Source: Bacteroidales bacterium
GTDB lineage: Bacteria > Bacteroidota > Bacteroidia > Bacteroidales > PXBB01
NCBI GenBank assembly: GCA_003565735.1
Contig: PXBB01000002.1
Span: 1 to 64,000 of the forward strand
Length of the DNA: 64,000 bases
Direction of reading: 5' to 3'
In this document: positions 20,642 to 30,448 of the stretch, one piece after another
Layout: each line of letters opens with the position of its first letter
How positions within the stretch are numbered: position 1 is the first letter of the stretch
Notes under the pieces: model-generated
Seen by the model: the letters and a program-made list of their open reading frames with translations, nothing else
Told to the model about the DNA's origin: nothing
Database searches by the model: none
Made by a program: the position numbers and the translations under genes

Positions 20642-21868
20642 TTATTTTCTTGAAGCTTTTACCATGTCTAAGCGTAATACTTTAACAACAGGGTATAATC
20701 CGATAGCAACAGCAATAAAGAAAACTGTCAGACCTTGCTGCAAAAATATTTCCGGTGCAACAGAGAAAGCAAATACAGGCTCAATACCCATGTCAATCAT
20801 GACGTCAGCCAAATCATCTTTCAAAGGGATTGGATTTTTATACAAACTGTACATCAGGGGATAACCTATAGCGATACCTGCCAAAACTCCCAGAAAACTC
20901 ATTAACAAGGTTTCCAACATGCATATGGCAGCCAATTTAATGCGCTTAAGACCTATTGACAACAATATTCCAAACTCTTTCATGCGTTCAAAAACCATTG
21001 TTATAATAGTACCAAGTATTCCAAAACCGACAACAGCATAAAGAATCCATGCCATCATTTTAACCTGGGCATTACGGACTTCAAAAGCTGCAATAGCATC
21101 TGGCAAAAGTTCTTCCCATGTATAAACAGTAAACCATTCATCATCTAAAGAGCTTTGAAGATCAGCCGACAGCATGTCAATATCAACGTGTTCCTCTGCC
21201 ATAATGATAAGGTTGGTGACCCTATCAGGAGCAGCAAAAAGCCACTGCGCTTCGGCTAAAGGTAAATAGACCATGCTGTTGTTCTGTTCCGGCATAGGAA
21301 ATCTAACGATACCACCCACTTTGTATTTACTGGCAGCAATCATTCCCTGAAAACCATTGCCAAGAAGCACTATAGTGTCGCCTAATTCCAGTTCTAATTG
21401 ATTGGCAACACCTTCGGCTACAACAGCATAATTATCATTATCGTTAAACATGCGCCCTTGCGTGATACGCGATGATACATTGTTCATCTTGTTTTCTTTT
21501 TCCGGCTTTATGCCTGTAACCAGCACCCCACGTGTACCAATATCTTTAGAAGCCAAACAAAAATTCTGAATTCTGGGAACCGTATATGCTATACAGTTTT
21601 CATGCTGTTCAAGAAGTTGCATAACTTCAGGGCTAAGTTCCAATGCATAATCTATTGATGGTTCATCATCATACAATACATCCTGAATTTGAATGTGTCC
21701 TGTCGTATTGCTTACAATAGATTCAATCATTTGTTGCTTCATACCCGAAACTATTGACATCAGTGCGATGGTGAGTATGGCTGCAAACATTACTGAACTG
21801 ACAGTGATGAGCGTGCGTTTTTTCTTACGCCATAAATTACGCCATGCTAAAACTAATAGTGTTTTCAT
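20642..21868 (-). CDS. FtsX/LolC-type ABC transporter permease
   Basis: 'LAWRNLWRKKKRTLITVSSVMFAAILTIALMS' and 'ITMVFERMKEFGILLSIGLKRIKLA'. Confidence 0.9.
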   Translation of the reverse strand: MKTLLVLAWRNLWRKKKRTLITVSSVMFAAILTIALMSIVSGMKQQMIESIVSNTTGHIQIQDVLYDDEPSIDYALELSPEVMQLLEQHENCIAYTVPRIQNFCLASKDIGTRGVLVTGIKPEKENKMNNVSSRITQGRMFNDNDNYAVVAEGVANQLELELGDTIVLLGNGFQGMIAASKYKVGGIVRFPMPEQNNSMVYLPLAEAQWLFAAPDRVTNLIIMAEEHVDIDMLSADLQSSLDDEWFTVYTWEELLPDAIAAFEVRNAQVKMMAWILYAVVGFGILGTIITMVFERMKEFGILLSIGLKRIKLAAICMLETLLMSFLGVLAGIAIGYPLMYSLYKNPIPLKDDLADVMIDMGIEPVFAFSVAPEIFLQQGLTVFFIAVAIGLYPVVKVLRLDMVKASRK

Positions 21869-21898
21869 ATTTATTTGTTTTTTATTTTATGCTTAATA

Positions 21899-22660
21899 CT
21901 ATCTAACATTTTTTAAATTCTGAATAGAGAAGAAGTCCTCGTCAATGGAAATATTAAAACGGGCATTTTCATACCTGATAATGGTTTTTTGATTTCTTCT
22001 GTCTGCCGGTATCATTTCCAAAACAGTAGGTATAGTGCGCCCACCCATATTTTTAATTTCCTTGAAAAGAATTGTTGACACCAGCACATCTGACTCATCA
22101 TAATTTTCAATTTTCAGCTGCACATACGAATCTTTGCATATCCACATCAACACTTTGCCATAAACAATGGATGACTCAGGCTTAGGTATCAGCTCCAAAA
22201 CCCATGCACGACGCCCCTGAATGGTTTCCTTGCGTAACACACGGTGGCTATAGTCGTCAATTGTGGAACTTTCTCTTACAAGATCATCATTTGAAAAATC
22301 ACTCCCCATCCACGATTGAGACATCATTGAGGGAGGCATTTTTATCAACCTGTCAATATTTGGCACATAATTCCAAATTTCGTTACCTCTTTTCAGATAT
22401 GCCGTACCTTTATCGCGTGCAGGTGCTGTTACTAATATCAAAGAATAATCATCTCCCTTTGACCAACTTTTCATAGAAATCTCACGAGTATATCGCGGAC
22501 GTACAGTAGTCATTGTTAATTCACTATATGAAGAGTGCCCTCTCATGCGCTCTTCCATTTTTCTGATAATTTGGGCAGCATTTTCCTGTCCATTAATTGC
22601 CTTTGTACTTAAAAAAAGCATCAATAAGGCCAGCAGTTGTAGTGTTTTGTTTTTTTTCAT
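21899..22660 (-). CDS. Outer membrane lipoprotein-sorting protein (LolA-like, PF17131 type)
   Basis: 'AAQIIRKMEERMRGHSSYSELTMTTVRPRYTREISMKSWSKGDDYSLILVTAPARDKGTAYLKRGNEIWNYVPNIDRLIKMPPSMMSQSWMGSDFSNDDLVR'. Confidence 0.9.
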   Translation of the reverse strand: MKKNKTLQLLALLMLFLSTKAINGQENAAQIIRKMEERMRGHSSYSELTMTTVRPRYTREISMKSWSKGDDYSLILVTAPARDKGTAYLKRGNEIWNYVPNIDRLIKMPPSMMSQSWMGSDFSNDDLVRESSTIDDYSHRVLRKETIQGRRAWVLELIPKPESSIVYGKVLMWICKDSYVQLKIENYDESDVLVSTILFKEIKNMGGRTIPTVLEMIPADRRNQKTIIRYENARFNISIDEDFFSIQNLKNVR

Positions 22661-22932
22661 TCTTTTAAATTTTTGAAGTTAATACTGATTTAATTTTTTG
22701 GTTGAACGTTCGGTCATTTTTTGAGCGCTTTATTATTTTGAAGCAAAAGTAAAACAGGCTACGCCTCCACAAAAGCAATTACTTATGAATGACGTTTTTG
22801 AATGTTTCAGTGCCTAAATTAAAACCATGAATGCCTGAGAAAGGGTTTCATTTTCACCCCCTATCCGATTATCTTCGAACAAAAAATCTCTGTAACACGT
22901 TTTATATAAGGTGTCTTAGGTTAAAAAAAATA

Positions 22933-25749
22933 TTATAAAGCATTGAAATCAATCTTAAACAAAGGTTCGGCAAATAAAGACTGACGGTTATGATTGTATG
23001 TAAATCTTAAGCCAAGCGTTATGGGTGCAACAAATCTAAACAAGTGCGTATGGGCATTAAGTTCCAGACCATAAGAACGTAAATAGTGTACCTCATTAAG
23101 AGTTTCTGTATAGTCGTAAAAAATATTTGCCTTAAATCTTTTAATATAAGCAATGGGACCTATGGCCCAGTCGGGATAAAATAAAGGCAATGCATAATTA
23201 AACTGTAGTGTAAAAGCAGTTTTGAAAAAATCATCCCGCGTATTATGCCCTCTTGCGATAGGGAATAAAAAATTTAACAAAATATCTTTACGTGCGCGCT
23301 CCTGATAATTGAGTTGCATATATAAGCTATGATGTTTCAGCAATCCCGGGAAAAAAAGGTTCAGTCTAGCACCCCACACATCTCCGGCCTTTTGTTTACT
23401 GCCCAATGGACTGTGTGCATACCTGAACATCAAACTTTGAGAAAAAGCAGGGTGAATATCACGCATAGCCATTAAGCGTCTGTTTGATATGATAAATCCA
23501 TAGTCCATTGTGTTTATCTGTATATCAGCCAATGTATCTTTACCTTGCTCAGGCTTTAGTTGCAGCAGATTGTTATGAGCAAATATGTTTAAATGGCGCA
23601 TATAATGTGCACGCTGCCACCTAAAAGGCACGTTTACACCGCCACTTACGGTAAGTTCCTGATACAACAGGTCTGTGTCGGCATCATAACGCATAGTTGT
23701 TTTCCCATATTTAAAATTACTTGATATAATGGGATACCAGCCTTCATAATCGATACCGGCCACAAAAGCACCCTGCTCCGTATGGATATCGTATTCGTAA
23801 CCAAAGTGAGAAGTAGCTGTGCTTAGCAAGTTTTGAGAAAACAAGACAGCTCCGGGGTTTACAGTATTTTTGTCAACATTTACATACAAGGGTGCCCAGC
23901 TGTGAAAGTTGAAAAAATGTCTTAATTTACTGTAAGCAACGACCTCGTATAAAGTGTCCGGTTCCGCATTAAACTGAATGGCCCCTCCTTCTTGCACTGT
24001 AAGACTGTCAAGCATTCTGTCTTGAAAAACAGTAATGGCTTCTTCAGGTATCCATAGAAGACTATCCAGCGGTGTTTGCACTAAAGTATTGCCTAATGCT
24101 GACAAGTTCAAATAGATAAGACGGCCTCCTTTAGCATCAACTACTGCGTTGCTGTTGCCAAAATTTGATGATGTAAGCAAGTACTTTTGCCTTTCAGATA
24201 TATCCCATGCATAAATATTATTGATGCCACTAAAAGAAGAGGTAAATATGATAAAGTCGTAGTAAACTGTGGGCGTACCAATTTCAGTATAATCAAAATC
24301 TTTAACAATATGCACTTCCTGGCTTTCAGTATCTATTAATGCGATAGCCTTTCCCTCCTGTGATGCAGCAATAAAAACGATGGTCTTATTGTCAACCCAC
24401 GCAGGGTCAATAATTTCAATACTGTGAAAACCATTCATTATATCCTTTTTTAAGCCATTATCCGAACATAACAAATGTAAACTATGTCTTCCATGTAAAT
24501 CAGCATGCACACAAGCAAGCAGTCGTCCATCAGGCGACACAACCGCAGTTTGATATCTGCCCTTTTGTGTAAGACGCACTCTTTTACCGTTTCTGACATC
24601 TTGCTTAACGACATTATTGGACGAACGGTGTTGCCATCTCTTATCAGGTGTGTGTTCTATATAATATATATGGTTTCCGTGGGCAGAAAGTGTTGAAGGG
24701 TATATACGTCCCGCCGGCCTTAAAAGCGTTTGGCCGCCATTCTGAATATCAATCAACACAGCTTTATCGAGGTCTGAAAAGCTTCTTTTTACAGATACAA
24801 GCGTTGAATCATTCAAAAGAGCAGGTCGTGCATAGTCAGCATAATCGTTTTTGGGCGGTAAAAGTTTGGCCGCATAAGTTTGCGGCAAGCTCGCAATATG
24901 CTTTTTCCAATCAGTATATAAGCTATCCATAGCGGCTTCATAGTATGCACTTTTGTTAAGCGAAGTGTGTTTCCTGATAGCTTGTGCAAATGGGTATAAT
25001 GCCCATGGGCGACGGGCTACCTTATCTAAGGCCTCAGGCCAGATATCACGACTGTAGTATGTCCGTCCGTGCGCTGTCAGGAAGTAGCCCAACTCATAAT
25101 GATTGGGTACAAAATCTTTATAGGAGCCGAATTTTGCTTTTTCATAACTGTATTTTCCTTTTTCAATAAGCTGCGCTCTCAATTTATTTGTAAAAGCCGG
25201 ATTTCGGCCTCTGCCCGACGCTGTAAGAGCAGTTTCGGCACATACAGCATCGCCCTCCAAAAACCATAATGGCAGATAAAGTCCGGCCAATGCTCCTGTG
25301 ATTTGCTGGCCGAAAACATAGCCTAAGCTGGCAGTTGCATACCTGTTCAGACTGCTCATTTGTGCCACATGTCGCAGTTCGTGAAGACTCAAATGTTGCT
25401 TATAATCAACGGAAAGGCGCTGCTGAGATGATAAAGGAAAAAGTTCCACACGCTTTGGAGCCCAACTGACGAAGCCATTCGACCTCATACCCTGATTGTG
25501 AATGACAACGGGTATGCGAATTAACGGACTGTTAATATGGTTGGCAACCCGGGGGTAAGCCGTCTCAAGGTAGTAAGCAAAAAGCTGTGCCGTACTATCG
25601 TAACCGGCAGGAAAAACAATTTCGAAAAAAGGCGTTTCTATTTTTTGCCAACGCAATTTACCAGGAGACTGTCCCGCATTATAAAACTGAGAAGATGCTT
25701 CGGGTTGTAATAGCACAAAAAGTATTAAAACCAAAAAAAAAGCCTTCAT
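22933..25749 (-). CDS. Large secreted protein: HELRH metallopeptidase-like domain, PD40/TolB-like propeller, probable C-terminal OM barrel
   Basis: 'HLSLHELRHVAQMSS' (HExxH) and downstream 'LPLWFLEGDAVCAET'; propeller repeats such as 'VSPDGRLLACVHADLHGRHSLHLL'; beta-rich C-terminal ~300 aa. Confidence 0.75.
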   Translation of the reverse strand: MKAFFLVLILFVLLQPEASSQFYNAGQSPGKLRWQKIETPFFEIVFPAGYDSTAQLFAYYLETAYPRVANHINSPLIRIPVVIHNQGMRSNGFVSWAPKRVELFPLSSQQRLSVDYKQHLSLHELRHVAQMSSLNRYATASLGYVFGQQITGALAGLYLPLWFLEGDAVCAETALTASGRGRNPAFTNKLRAQLIEKGKYSYEKAKFGSYKDFVPNHYELGYFLTAHGRTYYSRDIWPEALDKVARRPWALYPFAQAIRKHTSLNKSAYYEAAMDSLYTDWKKHIASLPQTYAAKLLPPKNDYADYARPALLNDSTLVSVKRSFSDLDKAVLIDIQNGGQTLLRPAGRIYPSTLSAHGNHIYYIEHTPDKRWQHRSSNNVVKQDVRNGKRVRLTQKGRYQTAVVSPDGRLLACVHADLHGRHSLHLLCSDNGLKKDIMNGFHSIEIIDPAWVDNKTIVFIAASQEGKAIALIDTESQEVHIVKDFDYTEIGTPTVYYDFIIFTSSFSGINNIYAWDISERQKYLLTSSNFGNSNAVVDAKGGRLIYLNLSALGNTLVQTPLDSLLWIPEEAITVFQDRMLDSLTVQEGGAIQFNAEPDTLYEVVAYSKLRHFFNFHSWAPLYVNVDKNTVNPGAVLFSQNLLSTATSHFGYEYDIHTEQGAFVAGIDYEGWYPIISSNFKYGKTTMRYDADTDLLYQELTVSGGVNVPFRWQRAHYMRHLNIFAHNNLLQLKPEQGKDTLADIQINTMDYGFIISNRRLMAMRDIHPAFSQSLMFRYAHSPLGSKQKAGDVWGARLNLFFPGLLKHHSLYMQLNYQERARKDILLNFLFPIARGHNTRDDFFKTAFTLQFNYALPLFYPDWAIGPIAYIKRFKANIFYDYTETLNEVHYLRSYGLELNAHTHLFRFVAPITLGLRFTYNHNRQSLFAEPLFKIDFNAL

Positions 25750-26138
25750 TCTTTCTTTTTTAATGTTTTGAGCATCAGAATATGAATGCTGACACCAACA
25801 GCAATTACATATAGTAATATGCGAATATAAACATTATCAATGAAAACAAAGGCAGATATACTTATAAAAAACCAAAGCAAAATAAGGTTTATTATTTTTA
25901 CATTTTTGGGGATGCCTTTTTTTTCGAGATAGCTTTTAATATAAAAGCCTAATATTTTATGGTGGATCAGGTAATTATAAAAACGCAAGGAGCTGCGCAA
26001 GTATAAGTAAGATGCCAATAAAAGAAAAGGTGTTGTGGGTATTAATGGTAAAACTATGCCCAGCACGCCCAAAACAACAAATAATGTCCCCAGTACTAAA
26101 AACAATGTCCTTTTGAAACGACTTTTAACTGGAACCAA
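25746..26138 (-). CDS. DUF454 (YbaN family) small membrane protein
   Basis: 'LFLVLGTLFVVLGVLGIVLPLIPTTPFLLLASYLYLRSSLRFYNYLIHHKILGFYIKSYLEKKGIP' is typical. Start appears to be TTG. Confidence 0.87.
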   Translation of the reverse strand: MVPVKSRFKRTLFLVLGTLFVVLGVLGIVLPLIPTTPFLLLASYLYLRSSLRFYNYLIHHKILGFYIKSYLEKKGIPKNVKIINLILLWFFISISAFVFIDNVYIRILLYVIAVGVSIHILMLKTLKKKE

Positions 26139-26162
26139 AACCGGAAATTTTCAATATTTCAA

Positions 26163-26411
26163 CTATAAACTTGCGGCCTCTACTGCTTTTATCTCCGGAA
26201 TAGCTTTTTTAACAGCACTTTCTACACCGGACTTCAAAGTCATCATACTCATCGGGCAACCTTTGCAGGCACCCAACAACTCAACATAAACGATATTGTC
26301 ATCCGACAATTCTACAAAACGAATATTGCCTCCATCAGCCTCTAAGTATGGTCTTATTTGATCTATTACGCTCTCTACTTTTTTTATCAAATCTGCTTTC
26401 TCTGTTGACAT
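26163..26411 (-). CDS. NifU-like Fe-S scaffold protein
   Basis: 'VIDQIRPYLEADGGNIRFVELSDDNIVYVELLGACKGCPMSMMTLKSGVESAVKKAIPEI' with CxxC. Confidence 0.95.
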   Translation of the reverse strand: MSTEKADLIKKVESVIDQIRPYLEADGGNIRFVELSDDNIVYVELLGACKGCPMSMMTLKSGVESAVKKAIPEIKAVEAASL

Positions 26412-26547
26412 AATAAAAAATTTAAAATGTTTTATATTTTTTTAGATTTATTTAAAATTAGTACAAAAGTAGTATTTTTATTTTAAATATTTTCAAAATT
26501 CAAAAAAATGGTAACTTTACTTTACAAAACAAAAAAAATAAAAAACC

Positions 26548-27444
26548 ATGATGAAAAAGTACATATTATCAGCAAGCTTCACCTTTATATTTTTTTTATC
26601 CTTTAGTCAAACAAATATTTATCATCCTTTCCCCGAAAAAAATGCTGTATGGAACTACAATTACACACGTTGGGGTTTTGATGGATTAATAAGTGAATTC
26701 TATTCAATAATTATTGCAGGGGACACATTGATAGACCACGTCACATACAAGAAGCTGCATATCCCATTTGTCCTATCAATTACAAATGATTCCAGCACAA
26801 ATGTTAGCCCTGGTTACAAGGGTGCATTCAGACAAGACACAGTCAATAAAAAAGTCTATTTTGTAGATCCTTCAAGCAACACGGAACGTGTGTTATACGA
26901 TTTTAATTTAGAAATTGGTGATACCATTCATAGCCCACACGGGTACGACATCGTCCTCGACATTGATTCTATATTAATGGGAGATACTTACCGAAAAAGG
27001 TGGATAGTTAATCAGGCATATCATATATCAATAATAGAAGGACTTGGCTCAACCTACGGGCTTATTGTCAATTATCCCGGAGATTATGTCGGTTTTCCTG
27101 ATTATTCACTCATTTGTTTTTCAAAAAATAATACAACACTGTATCCGAGCGGAAGCCATGATTGTGAAATCATTACCCTATGTGAAACCTATAAAAAAGA
27201 TGCTCATTGGCTGAGTATCTACCCAAACCCTACCGAAGGTGTTGTATATGTGTCAGCCAATGCAAAAGGCATTGATGCCACACAAATTAACATCCGCTCA
27301 TTATCAGGGCATTTACTATATTCTGAAAGTGTTAATACAAAAAAAACCGCAATTGACATATCTCATTTAAATGACAGCATCTATTTATTTGAAATAATCT
27401 CTAATGAAAAGACTATAATTGAGAAAATCATCTTAAAAAAATGA
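26548..27444 (+). CDS. Secreted protein with T9SS type A C-terminal sorting domain
   Basis: Signal peptide; C-terminus 'LSIYPNPTEGVVYVSANAKGIDATQINIRSLSGHLLYSESVNTKKTAIDISHLNDSIYLFEIISNEKTIIEKIILKK'. Confidence 0.88.
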   Translation: MMKKYILSASFTFIFFLSFSQTNIYHPFPEKNAVWNYNYTRWGFDGLISEFYSIIIAGDTLIDHVTYKKLHIPFVLSITNDSSTNVSPGYKGAFRQDTVNKKVYFVDPSSNTERVLYDFNLEIGDTIHSPHGYDIVLDIDSILMGDTYRKRWIVNQAYHISIIEGLGSTYGLIVNYPGDYVGFPDYSLICFSKNNTTLYPSGSHDCEIITLCETYKKDAHWLSIYPNPTEGVVYVSANAKGIDATQINIRSLSGHLLYSESVNTKKTAIDISHLNDSIYLFEIISNEKTIIEKIILKK

Positions 27445-27658
27445 TAAAACTGACCATAGTATCATAAATAATCAGTCTGTTGGAATTTATTTTTGTGGAC
27501 AATTTATGAAATAATAAACCCGACCTTGGTTGCCTGTTTTTTTTCATCCTTTCTAAGATCAATTGATTAAAAATTTTTACAAAAAAAATGTTAAATTACT
27601 TGCTATTAGTATTTTAAAGTATTATATTTGATTTTATGTATAATTAAAAGAATAAATT

Positions 27659-28213
27659 ATGAACTGTCCTGTTTGCCACGAACCTGATTTAGATAAGAGC
27701 ACTAAATCATGTCCTAAATGTAGTTCGGATTTAGAATTACTTACCCAAATAAAAATCACCAGAAAGCTTTTAATACGTAAAAATAACACCATAGCCTTAT
27801 TGTCCATACTTCTGGTAATTGCAATACTGTCTGCTTTCTACCTTTCAATAAAAGCAAAAAGCACATTATCCGGTGAAAAAGAAAAAGTCAGCCGTTCACT
27901 GACAAAAGAAGAAAAAGTGTCTAAAAATCAACAGTACACTTTAGATATGGAAAACCAACAAAAGGCAGCGGTATCTGACACTATAAAATCTTTTGTAGAT
28001 GCTACAAAAAAATCAGAGAGCCACGATAATAATGAAAAAAATCAAAATGCTATTGAACATATCGTTAAAAAAAATGACAATCTCTGGCGTCTTGCGATAA
28101 CCTATTATCAGGATGGGTACAAGTATCAAAAAATTGCTCATGACAACAATATTGAGAACCCCGAATTACTTAAAATAGGTCAAACAATCATAATTTATGA
28201 AGAACACCCCTAA
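27659..28213 (+). CDS. Zinc ribbon - transmembrane - LysM protein
   Basis: 'MNCPVCHEPDLDKSTKSCPKCSSDLELL' double CxxC; hydrophobic 'NTIALLSILLVIAILSAFYLSI'; C-terminal LysM 'IEHIVKKNDNLWRLAITYYQDGYKYQKIAHDNNIENPELLKIGQTIII'. Confidence 0.82.
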   Translation: MNCPVCHEPDLDKSTKSCPKCSSDLELLTQIKITRKLLIRKNNTIALLSILLVIAILSAFYLSIKAKSTLSGEKEKVSRSLTKEEKVSKNQQYTLDMENQQKAAVSDTIKSFVDATKKSESHDNNEKNQNAIEHIVKKNDNLWRLAITYYQDGYKYQKIAHDNNIENPELLKIGQTIIIYEEHP

Positions 28214-28223
28214 ATTTCAACAT

Positions 28224-28730
28224 ATGAATATCAAAACCCATTTCCAAAATGTGACTCAAAAAGTTGAAAGCATACTTAATGATGCTTTTGAACTTAAGAA
28301 AAAGGTAAAAGCACTTGAAGATTCGTTGGCTAAAGCGCTTGAGAACACAAGTAACTTAAACAATGAAATAAAAATTTTAAATGGCAAAAACACCCTTCTA
28401 AAAAAAGAAAAAGAAGAAAAGGATGAAGAAATAAAAAAACTTAAAATGTCACATACCAAACTTGAAGAGGTGTGCAAAGAACAAGAAAGCCATCACAGTG
28501 CGCTGATGAAGTTGCATCTAAAAACAGAAAAGGCTCTGAAAGAAAAAATACAAAAGTGCTTTGCTGTTGAAAAAGAGTTTAAACGTCAGGTAAAACAAAT
28601 CAAAGAATTGAATTCAAACAATAAAGACCTCGAAAAAAAGCTTATAACTGCATTAGAAAGGATAGAAAAACTGGAGGAAGAAAACGACATTCTGATGGCT
28701 ATTGAAACCAATAAAGCTACTACAGTATAA
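28224..28730 (+). CDS. Coiled-coil protein
   Basis: Heptad-rich Lys/Glu/Leu sequence throughout; likely start MNIKTHFQN, 11 bp after the preceding stop codon. Confidence 0.7.
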   Translation: MNIKTHFQNVTQKVESILNDAFELKKKVKALEDSLAKALENTSNLNNEIKILNGKNTLLKKEKEEKDEEIKKLKMSHTKLEEVCKEQESHHSALMKLHLKTEKALKEKIQKCFAVEKEFKRQVKQIKELNSNNKDLEKKLITALERIEKLEEENDILMAIETNKATTV

Positions 28731-28940
28731 TTTTTAGACACCCCCTCCCACTGAAAAATTCCGCAAACATTTTTGACATGAAAACCGCGGATGCTGTACA
28801 ATTTTTTTTGAATCAGCTTACCCATACCCATCTAAATGAGACTGTCAAAACTGCCGTTTGCTGAAAACATTTTGAAGGCAGTGAGACATCTTCTTATAAC
28901 AAACAGTTAACCAGTAATACGCTGTTAAAAATATTAGCGG

Positions 28941-28975
28941 TTTGTATAATCTCAAAATAAAAAATCGTATTTTTG
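28941..28975 (+). promoter_or_regulatory. Bacteroidetes-type primary sigma promoter for the TPR gene/secG
   Basis: TTTG (28941-28944) - 23 nt - TATTTTTG (28968-28975), 16 nt before ATG 28992. Confidence 0.6.
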
Positions 28976-28991
28976 CAAAAAAAAAAGCAGC

Positions 28992-29756
28992 ATGTCACAA
29001 TTCCTGTTTAAAAACCATTTAAATATTCTTGACAACACATCAGAGGTGACTTTAGAAGCATTAAAAAAATACCTTAACGATTACCCATATTGCCAGTCGG
29101 CCCATAAGCAGTTATTATTGTCCCTGGTTCAAAAAAACCAAAAGACTGAAACAAAGCAACTGGCATCAGCTGCTGCATACAGTCCCTGCAGAGCAACATT
29201 ATACCGGCAGGTTCAGGAACTTATAAAACAACACAGTGCTTCGCAACAAGAAAAAAACGATGACAAATTTTCTAAAGATACCACCGGCACTGAACAGACA
29301 ACAGCTGAAAATATTATAAATAATGAAGCGTTAAATATATCGGAGGCAGAAGATAGTAGCATAAAGTCAGACCATAGGACAGAAGCATCAGAAAAAGACG
29401 CCGCATTAAGGGCTATCGTAGAAAAACGCTTAAAAGAAATTAACAAAGAGCAAGAAGCTGAAAATAAGCCGGCAACTGACGGCAAATTGGATAAGAAAAA
29501 AATTGTTGAAAATTTTTTAGAGAATGAGCCACGCATAACGCCCAAGAAAGACATGGTAAATGATGCTGATTTATCTCATCAAAGTGTTATTGATAAACTT
29601 GATTATGTTTCAGAAACACTTGCTCAAATATACGAACAGCAGGGCAATTTTGATAAAGCTGTTAAGACTTATGAAAAATTATCTTTGAAATATCCCGAAA
29701 AAAGTGCTTACTTTGCACGCGAAATTGAAAAAATTAAAAAACAAACAAAAAAATAA
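28992..29756 (+). CDS. TPR-like hypothetical protein upstream of secG
   Basis: 'SVIDKLDYVSETLAQIYEQQGNFDKAVKTYEKLSLKYPEKSAYFAREIEKIK' TPR-like C-terminus; low-complexity charged middle. Confidence 0.75.
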   Translation: MSQFLFKNHLNILDNTSEVTLEALKKYLNDYPYCQSAHKQLLLSLVQKNQKTETKQLASAAAYSPCRATLYRQVQELIKQHSASQQEKNDDKFSKDTTGTEQTTAENIINNEALNISEAEDSSIKSDHRTEASEKDAALRAIVEKRLKEINKEQEAENKPATDGKLDKKKIVENFLENEPRITPKKDMVNDADLSHQSVIDKLDYVSETLAQIYEQQGNFDKAVKTYEKLSLKYPEKSAYFAREIEKIKKQTKK

Positions 29757-29762
29757 ATTAAA

Positions 29763-30149
29763 ATGGGTGCTTATATTTTTATTTCAGTATTGATTTTTAT
29801 TGCATGCATACTCCTCATAATAGTTGTATTAGTGCAAGATTCTAAAGGTGGTGGGTTAGCTTCCAATTTTTCAGCCTCCAATCAGGTAATGGGTGTTCGT
29901 AAAACAGCCGACTTTCTCGAAAAAACAACATGGACACTTGCCATAGCTCTGGTTGGTTTAAGCTTGTTGTCTATATTTGTTATACCCCGAACTCAAACCG
30001 TAACGACTTACGATAGTCAGCTGATGGAATATATAGAGCGAACACCAGCTGTCGATTTTCAACAACCCCCGGGGGCTGGTACACAAACTCCTGCCGAGCA
30101 ACAACAACAGCAACAGCAGCCTGTAGGGCAACAACCCATAGAAGATTAA
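29763..30149 (+). CDS. secG: Preprotein translocase subunit SecG
   Basis: 'LIFIACILLIIVVLVQDSKGGGLASNFSASNQVMGVRKTADFLEKTTW'; Gln-rich tail. Confidence 0.93.
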   Translation: MGAYIFISVLIFIACILLIIVVLVQDSKGGGLASNFSASNQVMGVRKTADFLEKTTWTLAIALVGLSLLSIFVIPRTQTVTTYDSQLMEYIERTPAVDFQQPPGAGTQTPAEQQQQQQQPVGQQPIED

Positions 30150-30222
30150 ACACAGATGTTGTCATTCATTGCACATCTGACTGTAAAATATTAGAATTCT
30201 TTCAAAGACATCTTATTTCGTA

Positions 30223-30259
30223 AAAGCCAACAATGACCTGTATTGTTGGCTTTTTTTTT
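30223..30259 (+). terminator. Rho-independent terminator after secG
   Basis: AAGCCAACAAT-GACCTGT-ATTGTTGGCTT followed by a T-run. Confidence 0.85.
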
Positions 30260-30260
30260 G

Positions 30261-30302
30261 TATGACATACGCCCAAAACTTTAATAATGTCATAATGTCA
30301 TA
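30261..30302 (+). promoter_or_regulatory. ATGTCATA motif cluster (one inverted, two tandem direct copies) upstream of groES
   Basis: TATGACAT at 30261-30268; ATGTCATA at 30287-30294 and 30295-30302. Confidence 0.35.
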
Positions 30303-30448
30303 ACATACTGCCATTTTTATTTTTTATAAGCTTATAACTGACAAAAATGACCTAAAACGAGCTAAAAATTGAAATGGCATAAGATTCGCTAATGAGGTGC
30401 TCGATTATGAACATAAAATGTTGAACCCATTAAAATAAATTAAAAACT

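Noticed and set aside
30072-30135. CAA/CAG short repeat run at the end of secG, considered as a phase-variable tract
   Set aside because: Trinucleotide units keep the frame and encode a Gln-rich tail; no evidence for slippage-based switching.
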